The notes under the pieces were generated by a model. It saw only the letters and a program-made list of their open reading frames with translations, did no database searches and was not told where the DNA came from. A DNA stretch of 64,000 nt, taken from contig CM077022.1 of the NCBI GenBank assembly GCA_039090855.1, forward strand, positions 73,928,971 to 73,992,970, written 5' to 3'. The position numbers were made by a program, and so were the translations under genes. This stretch comes from Macrothele yani (Eukaryota > Arthropoda > Arachnida > Araneae > Macrothelidae). Shown in pieces: positions 20,118-31,860 of the stretch; within the stretch, counting starts at the first letter, position 1, and each line of letters opens with the position of its first letter.

Positions 20118-20766
20118 TACTAAATGGAAATTTTTTGAAAATGAATTTAAAACAGTCACTCTCTCCATCCGCATTTTTAACAAACTGCTTCATCGAACTC
20201 ATCTTTAGGTGTAGAGAAGGGATTAACACTTTTGTGCGATCAACCAATGGTTCATGTAATATGATTTTAGAACCAGGCACTAAACACATATTGTAGGTGT
20301 CAGAAAAACATTTTACTAACTTTCGTTCATGATGCCTGTATCATGAAAACTGTTCCTGGTGATAAAATATTTTTAATCTGAGTTGAGAACGAAGCAGCTC
20401 AGCAGTTTCTTTCGATAAGTTAAGATCTTGCACAAGATCATTGAGTTTGGGCTTTGTAAACAATTGTGGAGTAATATTACTAACCTCAGGCAATAGGCTT
20501 CCAAATCTTCTGTTTACTGTTCTCTGCTGTTACATTTTCCAATCCAGTTGGTGGACAAGATCATCTCCATTAGGCACTGTTCTAATTGCCGAGGTAAACA
20601 CAGTATCTCTTTTTTGCACTGTAGCTGGCAGTTTTTCTCAAGAAAAATAACGGCCATCTACATTTATAATTGTTAAGCTCTCTCCATACCATAAGAATTA
20701 TAAGTGACATAGCTGTTTGCTTACAATTTTTCTTAAGTCTTGAACATTCAACACTAGTGCGACATA
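20118..20766. other. No recognisable gene
   Basis: Spacer between two Tc1 elements with no supported feature. Confidence 0.5.
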
Positions 20767-22042
20767 CACTCACGGACAATGAAATTTGCGCACCAAGAAG
20801 GAAGCATTGGATTGAACTGAAATTTTATGGACGTAATGATACAGATGAATGATACACATGATGGCAAAAACAGAGCTGCAGGACAATTACAGAGGGATCT
20901 GTGGCAAGCAGTCCGGTCATCTTCAATAGCGCGTCGCACTGCCTCGTGTGGCGATAATGCTGCAATACGGTCCGGCATGGAGGAGAACAGACGCCTGATG
21001 TTGTCCTGCAGCAGACTGGCTCACACGTGTTGGACGGTGTGCTCCAAATCCCGGATAGTGCGTCACGGCGGGAGCGGGCAGGCCATGGAAGTGTCTGGAC
21101 ATGACGTAGGCAGTCCTGGGCAACACGAGCCGTGTGCGGGCGGGCATTATCCTGCTGGTATAGCGCACCTGGAATCCCGGCCAGAAATGGGAGCATATGG
21201 GGCCGTAGGATCTCACACTCATACTGCTGGCCCGTCAATGATCCACGTATCACTAGTAGAGCTGATCGGCTATCGTAGGCAATGGCACCCCACACCATAA
21301 TGCGTGCAGTGGGGGCGGTGTGGCGCTCGATAGCGAGGTTGGGATTGTGCCGTTGACCCGGAGACCTCCACACTTGGACACGACGATCATCTCTCCCCAA
21401 AACGAAGCGGCACTCATCGCTAAACACTACACGTCACCAGTCTATGTCGTTCCACGTCGCTCCGGCCTGGCACCACTGCACACGGAGCCGGCGATGTTCC
21501 GGTGTTAATGGCAGCACACGTAAGGGGCACTGGGATCGCAGATTCGCTTCCACGAGGCGTCGGGAAATGGTTTGTGGGCACACAAGTGCCGCTACATCTG
21601 CCTGTATAGTGGACCGGGTCCCCGTGGGATCCGTTCGTACCTGGCGCACTGTCCGTCGATCCTCTCTACCGGTAGTTCTCTTGGTCCGTCCGGAGCCGCT
21701 CCGCCATGTGGCAGTGCCGTCACGTATCCACTGCTCCAAACACAGTCGGACGGTATGGTCAGAACGATCCACGTGGCGGGCTATACGGCGCGCAGACCAC
21801 CATGCGGTTTTCAGCCCGATGATCAGGCCTCTCTCAAAGTCCGTAAGATGTGTAAATCAACGTCTCTGGTGTCTACCCGGCATTCTTGTCACTCTGTACT
21901 CTTACTTGCGTCGGCAGGTGCTTTTCACTTTCATGGGGCATCGACTACACGTCATGCGGTCATACGCAATCGAGCTATTTGCAAAGTTTTGCTGTTGTAG
22001 CATGTTTTCTTCTAGGTGCGCAAACTTCATTGTGCGTGAGTG
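20767..22042 (-). mobile_element. Tc1-like element, CACTCACGGACAATG ends
   Basis: Terminal inverted repeats (CACTCACGGACAATGAAATT against CACTCACGCACAATGAAGTT) continue into TTGCGCACC. TA flanks at 20765-20766 and 22043-22044. Length is 1276 bp. Confidence 0.94.
20825..21772 (-). pseudogene. Tc1 transposase, one stop and one late frameshift
   Basis: Two adjacent frames in the same phase: 21434-21772 (N-terminal HTH, TISRRLVEANLRSQ) and 20825-21427, separated only by a TGA just before VVFSDECRFVLG. The catalytic half has FSDECRF, IMVWGAIAYDSRS and YQQDNARPHTA. After LPWPARS the frame shifts, so the final catalytic Glu motif is misread. It is one of the better-preserved Tc1 genes here, but dead. 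Confidence 0.92.
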
Positions 22043-22044
22043 TA

Positions 22045-23070
22045 CTTTGTGAGGCGCCCATGGTGTGTCTTGATCTCGTTATGTAACTTTAAAACAAGCA
22101 AAATATGCTATTTTCACAAAATATGTAATACTCCGCGTTTTTGTAACTACGCATGGCTTCCACTTATGTAACAAAATACGCCAGGATTATTTAAACATCT
22201 ATAAGAAGCCATTTCTGAGGACCATCAGTCACTAAATGCTCATCATTTCAGTTGTTACCACAATGGCATTCACAAGGAAACTGAAAGGTTTACGTAATGG
22301 TTTTAACAAAGTAACTGAGCTGTGTAGTAACTGGAAGCAAAAGTCAAGGTTAGTTGGTCATGTGACTAAACATGGTGTCATGTATTGCATGCACATTTGG
22401 AAATTATTGCCAAAAAACATTGTCTCTCTCATAAATGCGTATTTACTAACTTTGTTGTAGTAAGTACCACTCATATTATACAATCCTGACGTGATAAAAA
22501 AAAATGGAATATATCATTCTGAAATCAGCAGAAAAAACTGGCCCAGAAGCACTATCTTATATATAATTCCCTAGTGACGCACAAAACTGCGGGACATAGG
22601 TACGTCGTACGAACTTGGGAAATGGTTCATTTTAGAGACCTTGATCCCAAGAATCGGAGAAAAATAAAAAAATTCTTCTCAATTTAATCAACTGATTGCT
22701 GTACATGCCACAACACTCAGTCTGACTTCGTCATGTCAAAGCGGGGCAGACGGGTAGTCGTACAACCTTGAGAGATGGCACCAGTCAGAGCCACCGAGCT
22801 GATTGGCTATTATCAAGGACAAATCCGATGCACGTGCTTCCACTACTATTGAACTGTAGACTGTGTTACAGTGAGGACGGAAACAGGTTTCCGTTATGAG
22901 TAGCGTTCGAGAGAGACCAGCCAAACGAGGGCGTGTCTTTCGTAACGTACGTGACGTGAGCGAAGGAATTTTGAAAGCACAGGTAATGATCACAGTAATA
23001 CACGCGGCAACCCATCTTTCTGAAGACCTTTATTTAATCCAGTTGTTATAACGGCTTTATTTCCGTTTCA
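22045..23070. other. Mostly unrecognised; possible short exon at 22896-22982
   Basis: No supported gene. A plus-strand ATG at 22896 opens 29 codons rich in Arg and Lys, ending exactly at CAG followed by GTAATG (22983), which looks like a splice donor. It lies just upstream of a Helitron Rep fragment and could belong to it. Confidence 0.3.
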
Positions 23071-23343
23071 GATCTACAGATAAACACGGGGCTGAAAGAC
23101 ATATTTCTGAACAGTCCTAATTTTGTTCAACACATCCGGAAATACAATAGTGCAATGTCATTCGCTTCCCTCTCGGCCACAAAAAAGGAGATTCCAAGCA
23201 ATGGTCCGTACTGCAATAAAATTCAGGGACAGATTCACCGATACATCTCGGATTTATTACCACTTACTGGTGAAAATTCTACTTTTTACATTGCTTGGCA
23301 GCTACTGATATACGTATTGGTCGTAATGAAAATAAAGAATTAA
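23071..23343 (+). pseudogene. Helitron replicase fragment (Helitron-like N domain)
   Basis: The plus frame reads PNFVQHIRKYNSAMSFASL then SNGPYCNKIQGQIHRYISDL, matching the conserved stretch in Helitron Rep/helicase proteins (IRxYNSALAFAS...GPYCFRIHGQIYH). Helitrons are rolling-circle DNA transposons. Only about 85 residues remain; the HUH Rep motifs and helicase are absent. The frame is open without a stop from 23071 to 23340. Confidence 0.78.
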
Positions 23344-23480
23344 AGCGATCGATGTTGATAGCCTTGGCGGATATTATGGTTAACAATCCATAGCTTAAGC
23401 ATTCAAGACTGCAGCTGAGGCGATTGAACATGAAGTAGCAGGACACAACCTGGACCAGCGTTTTTTTTTTTAATAATATA

Positions 23481-24423
23481 CACTGCTCGACATAGAAATT
23501 GCCCCACACAGAAGGAGGTGTGCTACAAACATGCAAATCACAGGACCGGTGTACCCACTCGAGATATGTAAATGATGTTAAACTGGAGCCGATGACGACC
23601 CGAACTGTAAACCAAAGGTTACATGTGGAAAACCTGCGCAGTAGGCAACCGTTACGTTGACTGCCATTGACGGCCAGCCATCGCAGCTCTCCCGAGCTTG
23701 GTGCCGAAGTCATCCGAACTGGGGCCACAAATGGACCGCTGTGGTCTTCAGTGATGAATCCCGTTTCTGTCTGGGTGCTGCTAATCGACGGATCCGTGTC
23801 TGGCAACACCCTGGTGAGCGAACGGATCCCGGTTTCGTTTGCGACCGCCACACCGTCCTTCAGGCAAACATCATGGTATGCGGTGCTATTGCACATGACA
23901 GCAGGTCACGTCTTGTCCGCATCATTGACACACTGACAGCTGCAGCCCATTATGATACCTTTCCTGAATGGCCTACAGCACCCCATTTTCCAGAAAGATA
24001 ACGACCGTGTACACACCGCTCCGGTCTCCAAACAATATTTGCAACATGTTCAAACTAGATCGCCCGTCCAACAAGATCGCCCGATTTTTCTCCAATCCAA
24101 AACCTGTGAAACAACGTTGGGCGTCCTCTGCAATCGCATCGGCCTGCACACGATCTCGATGAATTATAGAAAGAAGTCAACCGTGCTTGGTGTTCCAATC
24201 CTCAGGACGATATCTGTCGACTGTATGACTCATTGCCACGCCGTATTGCCTCCTGTATTGCCGTTCGCGGCAGTGCAACCACTTACTGAGGCGTACCCAT
24301 TGTGCTGCATTATCTCATCTGATGAACACTGTACATGCCTAAAAATAACATCAAGGTATTCCTATTTGCATGCTAACTTTCATCCCTCTATCCTGGATGG
24401 GGCAGTTTCTTTATCGAGCAGTG
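23481..24423 (+). mobile_element. Internally deleted Tc1 copy (CACTGCTCGACAT family)
   Basis: Same ends as 18683-20115 with TA at 23479-23480 and 24424-24425, but only 943 bp long. Most of the N-terminal half of the transposase gene is missing. The remaining frames (23657-24001 and 23952 onward) keep FSDESRFCLGAANRRIRVW and FQKDNDRVHTA, with the first two catalytic Asps, and are shifted relative to each other. It is non-autonomous. Confidence 0.92.
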
Positions 24424-24425
24424 TA

Positions 24426-25290
24426 TTTACACATTCTCTATATTCCCTCAACAGAATACATAAAGCATACAAAATGGCGCAATTTTTTTACCACTTTACT
24501 TTCTTGAAAACTGTGAAAAATACTTCATACCAGATTGAGACTTTTGCCCCACCAAGCAGGTTTTTCCATTTCATTTCATTTATTGTTTTTCTGAGCATTG
24601 CCATATAGTACATGAAATATAGTTTAAAAAACAGAGCTCAGCAAGAAAGCAAAGGGAAAAGGCCAAAAAAGCCCGACAAAGCCCCAAGTTCCTTATACAA
24701 CAATGTTAAATAAAAAAGGAAAAAAAGTACATTAAGAAAATACAGACAAGCCAAGGCGTCGAGGATGATCAGTGGTGTGTATGGAAATGCAAGCAAAACA
24801 GGATTAGTAGGTTAAAGTGTAGTTTATTTTGAAATTAGTAAGTTCTTTTTTTCTATTAATGGATTAGTAACTGTGAATTAATTGTGTTACTTTTTAATTT
24901 CTTTTTGAAAAGGTTGAACTTATTTAGTATTGTTGATTCCCTTGGTAGTGATTTCCAATAACGAGGGCCAGTGTAGTTTAGACTTTGTTTCATAGTTTCC
25001 GTTTTTGGGTGAATCCCTACCGTACCGGACCCTAGTCTATCTCCTGAGTTGTCTTTCGGTCCGTTCTTCCTGCTCGTTCCGCTGTTATGCTAATTTCTCC
25101 TCTTTGTCCTTAATTTTTGCACACCAGTGTATATCAGTGTGTAGGTTAATTTTTTATTCTCTTGAACATGATTTTTCCAATGTTAAAACAATAAAATTGG
25201 TTGACTGTAAGAATATTATATTTATTCGGGTAAACTTTTGTGTTGGAGTATGTTGATTACTGAAAAACTTGTATTGAATTTAAGATCAGT
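24426..25290 (-). other. Possible LINE 3' non-coding region
   Basis: No gene. Its position next to the minus-strand LINE frame at 25294-25554 suggests that part of it is the 3' region of that element, but I see no tail or target duplication to prove it. Confidence 0.3.
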
Positions 25291-25293
25291 TAA

Positions 25294-25554
25294 TCAAATA
25301 TATTTATTTTGCAAAGATTGAAGGTTTTTAAAATTATATTTTGTTGTCTGTCCCCATGTTATTATAGCATAGTTAATGTGTGTCTGGAACATAGTATAAT
25401 ATAAAAGAGTTAGAGCTTTTGGGGAAATATTTGTTAGTACTGAACTATTAACTCCCCTGTTTTTAGATAGTTTGTAAAGCAGATTATTCAAATGTTTGTT
25501 CCATTTAAGGTCGTTATCAATAGCAATCCCCAAGTATAGAACTAACCTGTTCAA
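25294..25554 (-). pseudogene. LINE reverse-transcriptase C-terminal fragment
   Basis: An 86-codon minus frame reads VLYLGIAIDNDLKWNKHLNN, LSKNRGVNSSVL, SPKALTLLYYTMFQTHINYA and WGQTTKYN. This is the region after the catalytic domain in jockey/CR1/L2-type elements (YLGxxIDxxLxW...Hxx). It is a different lineage from the RTE copies at 35 and 57 kb. The upstream RT core is missing. Confidence 0.82.
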
Positions 25555-25560
25555 TACTTT

Positions 25561-25917
25561 TGTTATTTATCGAAAAGATGATTTTTGATAATTGCATAAA
25601 ATGTTGTTTAATAAAGTTTTCAATTATAAACATCGAAAACAATAATGAACATCAAAATCTATACAGACCAGTGCAATTTGCTACTTCTGTGCGTGAATGA
25701 TTGTTTTCTTGCTTCTATTTTAGTATATTTTTTTATAACTATGCGTGATATGCGGTTTGTTCCTTTCCGCAAGCAGAATACGAGAGGCCATCCAATACGG
25801 TGTCCACTCGGCGTATGTTATTGATTCTTGCTTCAGTAGAATTATGGTTATTCATTTTTTGTTTTCTCATTTGTTCAAGAAGAATTGTTTGTACTGCAAG
25901 AAGAACAATGCATGGGA
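25561..25917. other. No recognisable gene
   Basis: AT-rich spacer left of the large TRIM-like element; nothing supported. Confidence 0.5.
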
Positions 25918-25921
25918 ATTG

Positions 25922-26073
25922 TGTAACGTACCTACCTCAGAGGGGACGCGCATGTTAAGACGGCGAAGTTGTAGTGTCAAACTTCCTCGATGTAGCTTCA
26001 TTGGGAAAGCATCGGTTCCGGAATAGAAGCACACGGATTCGAGCTGCGCCACCTGCAAATTCGTGTTTTCACA
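25922..26073 (+). repeat. 5' LTR with tRNA-like module
   Basis: Starts TGTAACGTACC and ends TTTTCACA (TG...CA). The leader CTACCTCAGAGGGGACGCG precedes a tRNA-like region from about 25987 with a weak A box (GTAGCTTCATTGGG) and a degenerate B box (GGATTCGAGCTG). Confidence 0.82.
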
Positions 26074-26087
26074 TTGGTGCCCGAACG
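26074..26087 (+). promoter_or_regulatory. Candidate primer-binding site
   Basis: TTGGTGCCCGAACG directly follows the 5' LTR. The TGG start is complementary to a tRNA CCA end, and the sequence resembles the TGGCGCCCAACG and TGGCGCCCGAAC sites used with tRNA-Lys by other LTR elements. The other full copy has TTGGCTCCTGAATG at the same place. Confidence 0.65.
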
Positions 26088-26159
26088 TAAAAGTGGATCT
26101 ACTGGACGGTAGGTTCTTTGAAGAATGTGTGCTGTTCTTTCCACACATCATCTGGAATT

Positions 26160-29100
26160 AATGAGAATTCCTTCTTCTACAGTGAGCTCTCCTTCAAGCG
26201 TGGTTTGCCGACTGACCCGGAACTTACTATTTCGTCCCAGCCCTTTCTCAAGGGTGGATATACGTGACATGTGCTATGTTCGTTCCATACATCGTCTGGA
26301 ATTAGTCAGAATTCCTTCTTCTACAGAGAGCTCTCCTTCAAGCGTGGTTTGCCGGTTGACCCGGAAACCTACGATTTCATCCCAGCCCTTTCTCAAGGGG
26401 CGATATACGTGACATATATGTTTGTTCCACACATCTTCTGGAATTAGTCAGAATTCCTTCTTCTACAGTGAGCTCTCCTTCAAGCGTGGTTTGCCCACTG
26501 ACCCGGAACCTACGATTCCGTCCCAGCCCTTTCTCAAGGGTGGATATACGTGACATGTGCTATGTTCGTTCCATACATCGTCTGGAATTAGTCAGAATTC
26601 CTTCTTCTACAGAGAGCTCTCCTTCAAGCGTGGTTTGCCGGCTGACCCGGAAACCTACGATTCCATCCCAGCCCTTTCTCAAGGGGCGATATACGTGACA
26701 TATATGTTTGTTCCACACATCTTCTGGAATTAGTCAGAATTCCTTCTTCTGGATATACGTGACATATATAATTGTTATACACATCTTCTGGAATTAGTCA
26801 GAATTCCTTCTTCTACAGAGAGCTCTCCTTCAAGCGTGGTTTGCCGGCTGACCCGGAAACCTACGATTTCATCCCAGCCCTTTCTCAAGGGGCGGTATAC
26901 GTGACATATATGTTTGTTCCACACATCTTCTGGAATTAGTCAGAATTCCTTCTTCTACAGTGAGCTCTCCTTCAAGCGTGGTTTGCCCACTGACCCGGAA
27001 CCTACGATTCCGTCCCAGCCCTTTCTCAAGGGTGGATACACGTGACATGTGCTATGTTCGTTCCATACATCGTCTGGAATTAGTCAGAATTCCTTCTTCT
27101 ACAGAGAGCTCTCCTTCAAGCGTGGTTCGCCGGCTGATCCGGAAACCTGCGATTCCATCCCAGCCCTTTCTCAAGGGGGGATATACGTGACATATATGTT
27201 TGTTCCACACATCTTCTGGAATTAATCAGAATTCCTTCTTCTGGATATACGTGACATATATGTTTGTTCCACACATCTTCTGGAATTAGTCAGAATTCCT
27301 TCTTCTACTTTGAGCTCTCCTTCAAGCGTGGTTTGCCCACTGACCCGGAACCTACGATTCCGTCCCAGCCCTTTCTCAAGGGTGGATATACGTGACATGT
27401 GCTATGTTCGTTCCATACATCGTCTGAAATTAGTCAGAATTCCTTCTTCTACAGAGAGCTCTCCTTCAAGCGTGGTTTGCCGGCTGACCCGGAAACCCAC
27501 GATTCCATCCCAGCCCTTTCTCAAGGGGGGATATACGTGCAATATATGTTTGTTCCACACATCTTCTGCAATTAGTCCGAATTCCTTCTTCTGGATATAC
27601 GTGACATATATGTTTGTTATACACATCTTCTGGAATTAGTCAGAATTCCTTCTTCTGGATATACGTGACATGTGCTATATTCGTTCCATACATCGTCTGG
27701 AATTAGTCAGAATTCCTTCTTCTACAGAGACCTCTCCTTCAAGCGTGGTTTGCCGGCTGATCCGGAAACCTACGATTCCATCCCAGCCCTTTCTCAAGGG
27801 GCGATATACGTGACATATATGTTTGTTCCACACATCTTCTGGAATTAGTCAGAATTCCTTCTTCTGGATATACGTGACATATATGTTTGTTCCACACATC
27901 TTCTGGAATTAGTCAGAATTCCTTCTTCTACAGAGAGCTCTCCTTCAAGCGTGGTTTGCCGGCTGACCCGGAAACCTACGATTCCATCCCAGCCCTTTCT
28001 CAAGGGGGGATATACATGACATATATGTTTGTTCCACACATCGTCTGGAATTAGTCAGAATTCCTTCTACAGAGAGCTCTCCTTCAAGCATGGTTTGCCG
28101 GCTGACCCGGAAACCTACGATTCCATCCCAGCCCTTTCTCAAGGGGGGATATACGTGACATATATGTTTGTTCCACACATCTTCTGGAATTAGTCAGAAT
28201 TCCTTCTTCTACAGTGAGCTCTCCTTCAAGCGTGGTTTGCCCACTGACCCGGAACCTATGATTCCGTCCCAGCCCTTTCTCAAGGGTGGATATACGTGAC
28301 ATGTGCTATGTTCGTTCCATACATCGTCTGGAATTAGTCAGAATTCCTTCTTCTACAGAGAGCTCTCCTTCAAGCGTGGTTTGCCGGCTGACCCGGAAAC
28401 CTACGATTCCATCCCAGCCCTTTCTCAAGGGGGGATATACGTGCAATATATGTTTCTTCCACACATCTTCTGGAATTAGTCAGAATTCCTTCTTCTGGAT
28501 ATACGTGACATATATGTTTGTTATACACATCTTCTGGAATTAGTCAGAATTCCTTCTTCTACAGAGAGCTCTCCTTCAAGCGTGGTTTGCCGGCTGACCC
28601 GGAAACCTACGATTTCATCCCAGCCCTTTCTCAAGGGGCGATATACGTGACATATATGTTTGTTCCACACATCTTCTGGAATTAGTCAGAATTCCTTCTT
28701 CTACAGAGAGCTTTCCTTCAAGCGTGGTTTGCCCACTGACCCGGAAACCTACGATTCCGTTCCAGCCCTTTCTCAAGGGTGGATATACGTGACATGTGCT
28801 ATGTTCGTTCCATACATCGTCTGGAATTAGTCAGAATTCCTTCTTCTACAGAGAGCTCTCCTTCAAGCGTGGTTTGCCGGCTGACCCAGAAACCTACGAT
28901 TCCATCCCAGCCCTTTCTCAAGGGGCGATATACGTGACATATATGTTTGTTCCACACATCTTCTGGAATTAGTCAGAATTCCTTCTTCTACAGAGAGCTC
29001 TCCTTCAAACGTGGTTTGCCGGCTGACCCGGAAACCTACGATTCCATCCCAGCCCTTTCTCAAGGGGGGATATACGTGACATATATGTTTGTTCCACACA

Positions 29101-29905
29101 TCGTCTGGAATTAGTCAGAATTCCTTCTTCTACAGAGAGCTCTCCTTCAAGCGTGGTTTGCCGGCTGACCCGGAAACCTACGATTCCATCCCAGCCCTTT
29201 CTCAAGGGGGATATACGTGACATATATGTTTGTTCCACACATCGTCTGGAATTAGTCAGAATTCCTTCTTCTACAGTGAGCTCTCCTTCAAGCGTGGTTT
29301 GCCCACTGACCCGGAACCTACGATTCCGTCCCAGCCCTTTCTCAAGGGTGGATATACGTGACATGTGCTATGTTCGTTCCATACATCGTCTGGAATTAGT
29401 CAGAATTCCTTCTTCTACAGTGAGCTCTCCTTCAAGCGTGGTTTGCCGGCTGACCCGGAAACCTACGATTCCGTCTCAACCCTTTCTCAAAGGGGGATAT
29501 ACGTGACATGTGATAGGTTTGTTCCGCACATCGTCTGGAATTAGTTAGAATTCTTTCTTCTACAGTGAGCTCTCCTTCAAGCGTGGTTTGCCGGCTGACC
29601 CGGAAACCTACGATTCCGTCTCAACCCCTTCTCAAAGGGGAATATACGTGACATGTGCTATGTTCGTTTCACACAACGTGTGGAATTAATCAGAATTTCT
29701 TCTTCTACAGTGAGCTCTCCTTCAAGTGTGGTTTGCCGGCTGACTCGGAAAATTACGATTCCGTCGCAGCCACACGTGACATGTGCTATGTTTGTTCCAC
29801 AAATCGTCTGGAATCAGTCAGAATTCTTTCTTCTACAGTGAGCTCTCCTTCATGCGTCGCCTGCCGGCTGACCCGGAAACCTTCGATTCCGTCCCAGCCC
29901 TTTCT
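26160..29905 (+). repeat. Satellite-like array of ~142-bp units
   Basis: About 24 units, each with GAGCTCTCCTTCAAGCGTGG, CTGACCCGGAAACCTACGAT, CCCAGCCCTTTCTCAAGGGG, a TATACGTGACAT junction and TCTGGAATTAGTCAGAATTC. Starts are typically 142-144 bp apart. Several intervals are longer by about 64 bp because the junction-plus-tail part is duplicated alone (for example 26745-26808 and 27240-27303). Unit variants (TGCCGGCTGAC against TGCCCACTGAC) alternate, which suggests higher-order amplification. The last units (29560-29880) are the most diverged. Confidence 0.95.
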
Positions 29906-29921
29906 CAAGGGGGGGGGTATA
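29905..29921 (+). promoter_or_regulatory. Polypurine tract before the 3' LTR
   Basis: A run of AAGG followed by G residues, then TATA, directly precedes the 3' LTR start TGTGACC. This is the expected place for the plus-strand primer of an LTR element. Each array unit carries a similar purine run followed by TATACGTGACA. Confidence 0.65.
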
Positions 29922-30076
29922 TGTGACCTGCCTACCTCAGAAGGGACGCCCATGTCAAGATGGCAAAGCTGAAGCTACAAACGTCGTCGGTGTAGCTTAG
30001 CTGGTAAAGCAGTCGGCTCCGGAGCAGAAGGATGCTGGCTCGATTTTTGGCACAGACAAATGGCTTTTACGCCGTA
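29922..30076 (+). repeat. 3' LTR with tRNA-like module
   Basis: Starts TGTGACCTGCCTACCTCAG. The tRNA-like part (about 29983-30052) has GTAGCTTAGCTGGTAAAGC (A box) and GGCTCGATTTT (degenerate B box). It ends TGGCTTTTACGCCGTA, then the target duplication. Confidence 0.82.
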
Positions 30077-30080
30077 ATTG

Positions 30081-31089
30081 AATTGAAGAAAAGAAAAAAA
30101 ACGTGAATTTTAAATTCGTTGTCTTCGGCAAAATCCCTAAAATCGTAAGTGGTATCTAAGCACTGTAGGTACCTTTTCAAAAGCTTTCTTATTTATCATA
30201 AAATATCAAATAAGTTAGATAACATGCATGTTTACAAAGATTTCATCTAGCTTCCAGCCAATATAAAATACGCTGTTATGGAATTTATTCTCCAAAATGT
30301 TGCGACGTTTTCTTTTTTTATTGCGTACAGGAATATTTAATCACAAATCTGTGCTATTTGTTATTTAATTTCCTCTTTGTTTTGCAAAAAATGTAAAGAA
30401 AAGAAAGCGAAAAAGGATTGTAAACGCCATTACAGCACTTTTCGCTTCCGCATCGCAGTTTTTATAGGTGGTTTTTCATCTTTTACGGAATCACCGCTTT
30501 CACGTCTGGAAGTAGTTATTCAAGAAATGTATTTTGCGATATTGAAATTAATGTTCCTTTTAAGTCAAGGCCAAGCATGATATCCAGCGCTATTTCAGAA
30601 GTGTTTATTTAGCAAGAAGGATTTTTGTTTTCTAAGATTTGCTCATTCGCGTGTTCAGGAAACTGAACGAAGATGCTACAACCAGATACGTAGGAACTTT
30701 TACCCCCTGATGTCTTATAAAGCTATTAGCTAAATTTAAGCATGCCTCACACATCGCTTTCTAGAAAAGAGTAAAAGGATCTATGAGAAATTAATGCGAA
30801 ATTTTCGCTTCAGTTTTCCTTCCTTGCATGGAGAAAGCACATTGGTTCACAGATTGCTAAACTCTCCTTTTAGATGTAATTTCAAACATTTTGCAACATT
30901 AGGAGAGTGGATAAAAGCCGTAACAGAAAAAAGCTGACCTGCTTTAAAAAAAGGTGAATGTATAAATATGAACGAAAACAAACGCTGCTTTCGCATCTTC
31001 ACGCTTTGTATACATTGTTAACCCATAACTTCCCGCACAGACTGGGTGTTAAAGAAGCCTTTATAATATATTCGGAACACGTATTAAGT
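30081..31089. other. No recognisable gene
   Basis: AT-rich sequence with only short chance frames (for example 30377-30580). Confidence 0.5.
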
Positions 31090-31860
31090 TTTGCATCTTG
31101 TCCCGGAACATGAGTTCTGTAGATTTGTTTATTATAGTAGGCAAGAACAAGTTAGTAAAATCATGCAATACATTGATTATTATGATACGCTTTCCAACAT
31201 ACCAGAAATCATTACTCAAGTTATGAGGATAATGGCTGTGGAAAAATCTCGCTTCTGTGCCCTGACCTTTGACTCCATTTTGATGATGTTAAACAGAATG
31301 GGATCAGTATACCTCCGGAACAACATACTAAAGTTTTGTCGCAATAGAAGCATTTTCAGTCAAGTTATGAGCATAATAACTGTGGAATAAGTCTCGCTCC
31401 TGTGCCCTGACCTTTGACTCCATTTTGATGATATTCAACAGAACCGCTTCAGTATACCTTCCGAAAATCATACTAAAGTTTTGTCGCAATAGAAGCAGTT
31501 TCAGCCAAGTTATGAGGATAATGGCTGTGGAATAAATCTCGCTCCTGTGCTCTCACCTTCAATCCCATTTCGATAATATTCAACAGAACCGGTTCAGTAT
31601 ACCTACGGAACAACATGATAAACTTTTGTCGCAATCGAAGCACTTTTACGCAAGTTATGACGCATGAGGGCGATAGAATGGATTCCGCTCCTATGTCCTG
31701 ACCTTTGACCCCATTTCATCCATTTTTGGGTTCGTTCCCAGGTTGACCTCTACCACATATTAAAATTTCATCAAAATCGAACCATTTTTACGTGAGTTAT
31801 CAGGCGGACAGACAGACAGCCAGACGGACAAAGTTGGAGCAAATACGCTTCTTCAACCTA
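31090..31860 (-). repeat. Tandem repeats, ~147-bp unit (minus orientation)
   Basis: Inverted relative of the 8790-9340 block. About five units share GCAATAGAAGCATTTTCAGT-like sequence, GACCTTTGACTCCATTT and a TATACCTxCGGAA segment. The block ends at 31805-31860 with GACAGACAGACAG and CGCTTCTTCAACC. A small remainder continues after the TIR element at 33495-33530. Confidence 0.8.

Larger units (their letters stand above)
25922..30076 (+). mobile_element. TRIM-like retroelement expanded to 4.2 kb
   Basis: Flanked by a perfect 4-bp duplication ATTG (25918-25921 and 30077-30080). Parts in order: 5' LTR 25922-26073, primer-binding-site-like sequence 26074-26087, an array of about 24 units of ~142 bp, a G-rich purine tract just before 29922, and 3' LTR 29922-30076. 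Both LTRs carry a tRNA-like module. The plan matches the 497-bp copy at 16388-16884, which has one internal unit. No protein-coding gene is present; the frames of 62-119 codons in the array are repeats of the same non-coding unit. Confidence 0.87.

Noticed and set aside
26160..29905. CRISPR-like regular repeat pattern
   Set aside because: The repeats are 142 bp and directly adjacent with no unique spacers, in a eukaryotic retroelement.
26125..29972. Many overlapping open frames of 62-119 codons on both strands (SSPSSVVCRLTRKP, VSRQTTLEGELSVEEG)
   Set aside because: They are readings of the same ~142-bp non-coding unit; frames change at each unit-length variation and no start or domain is conserved.
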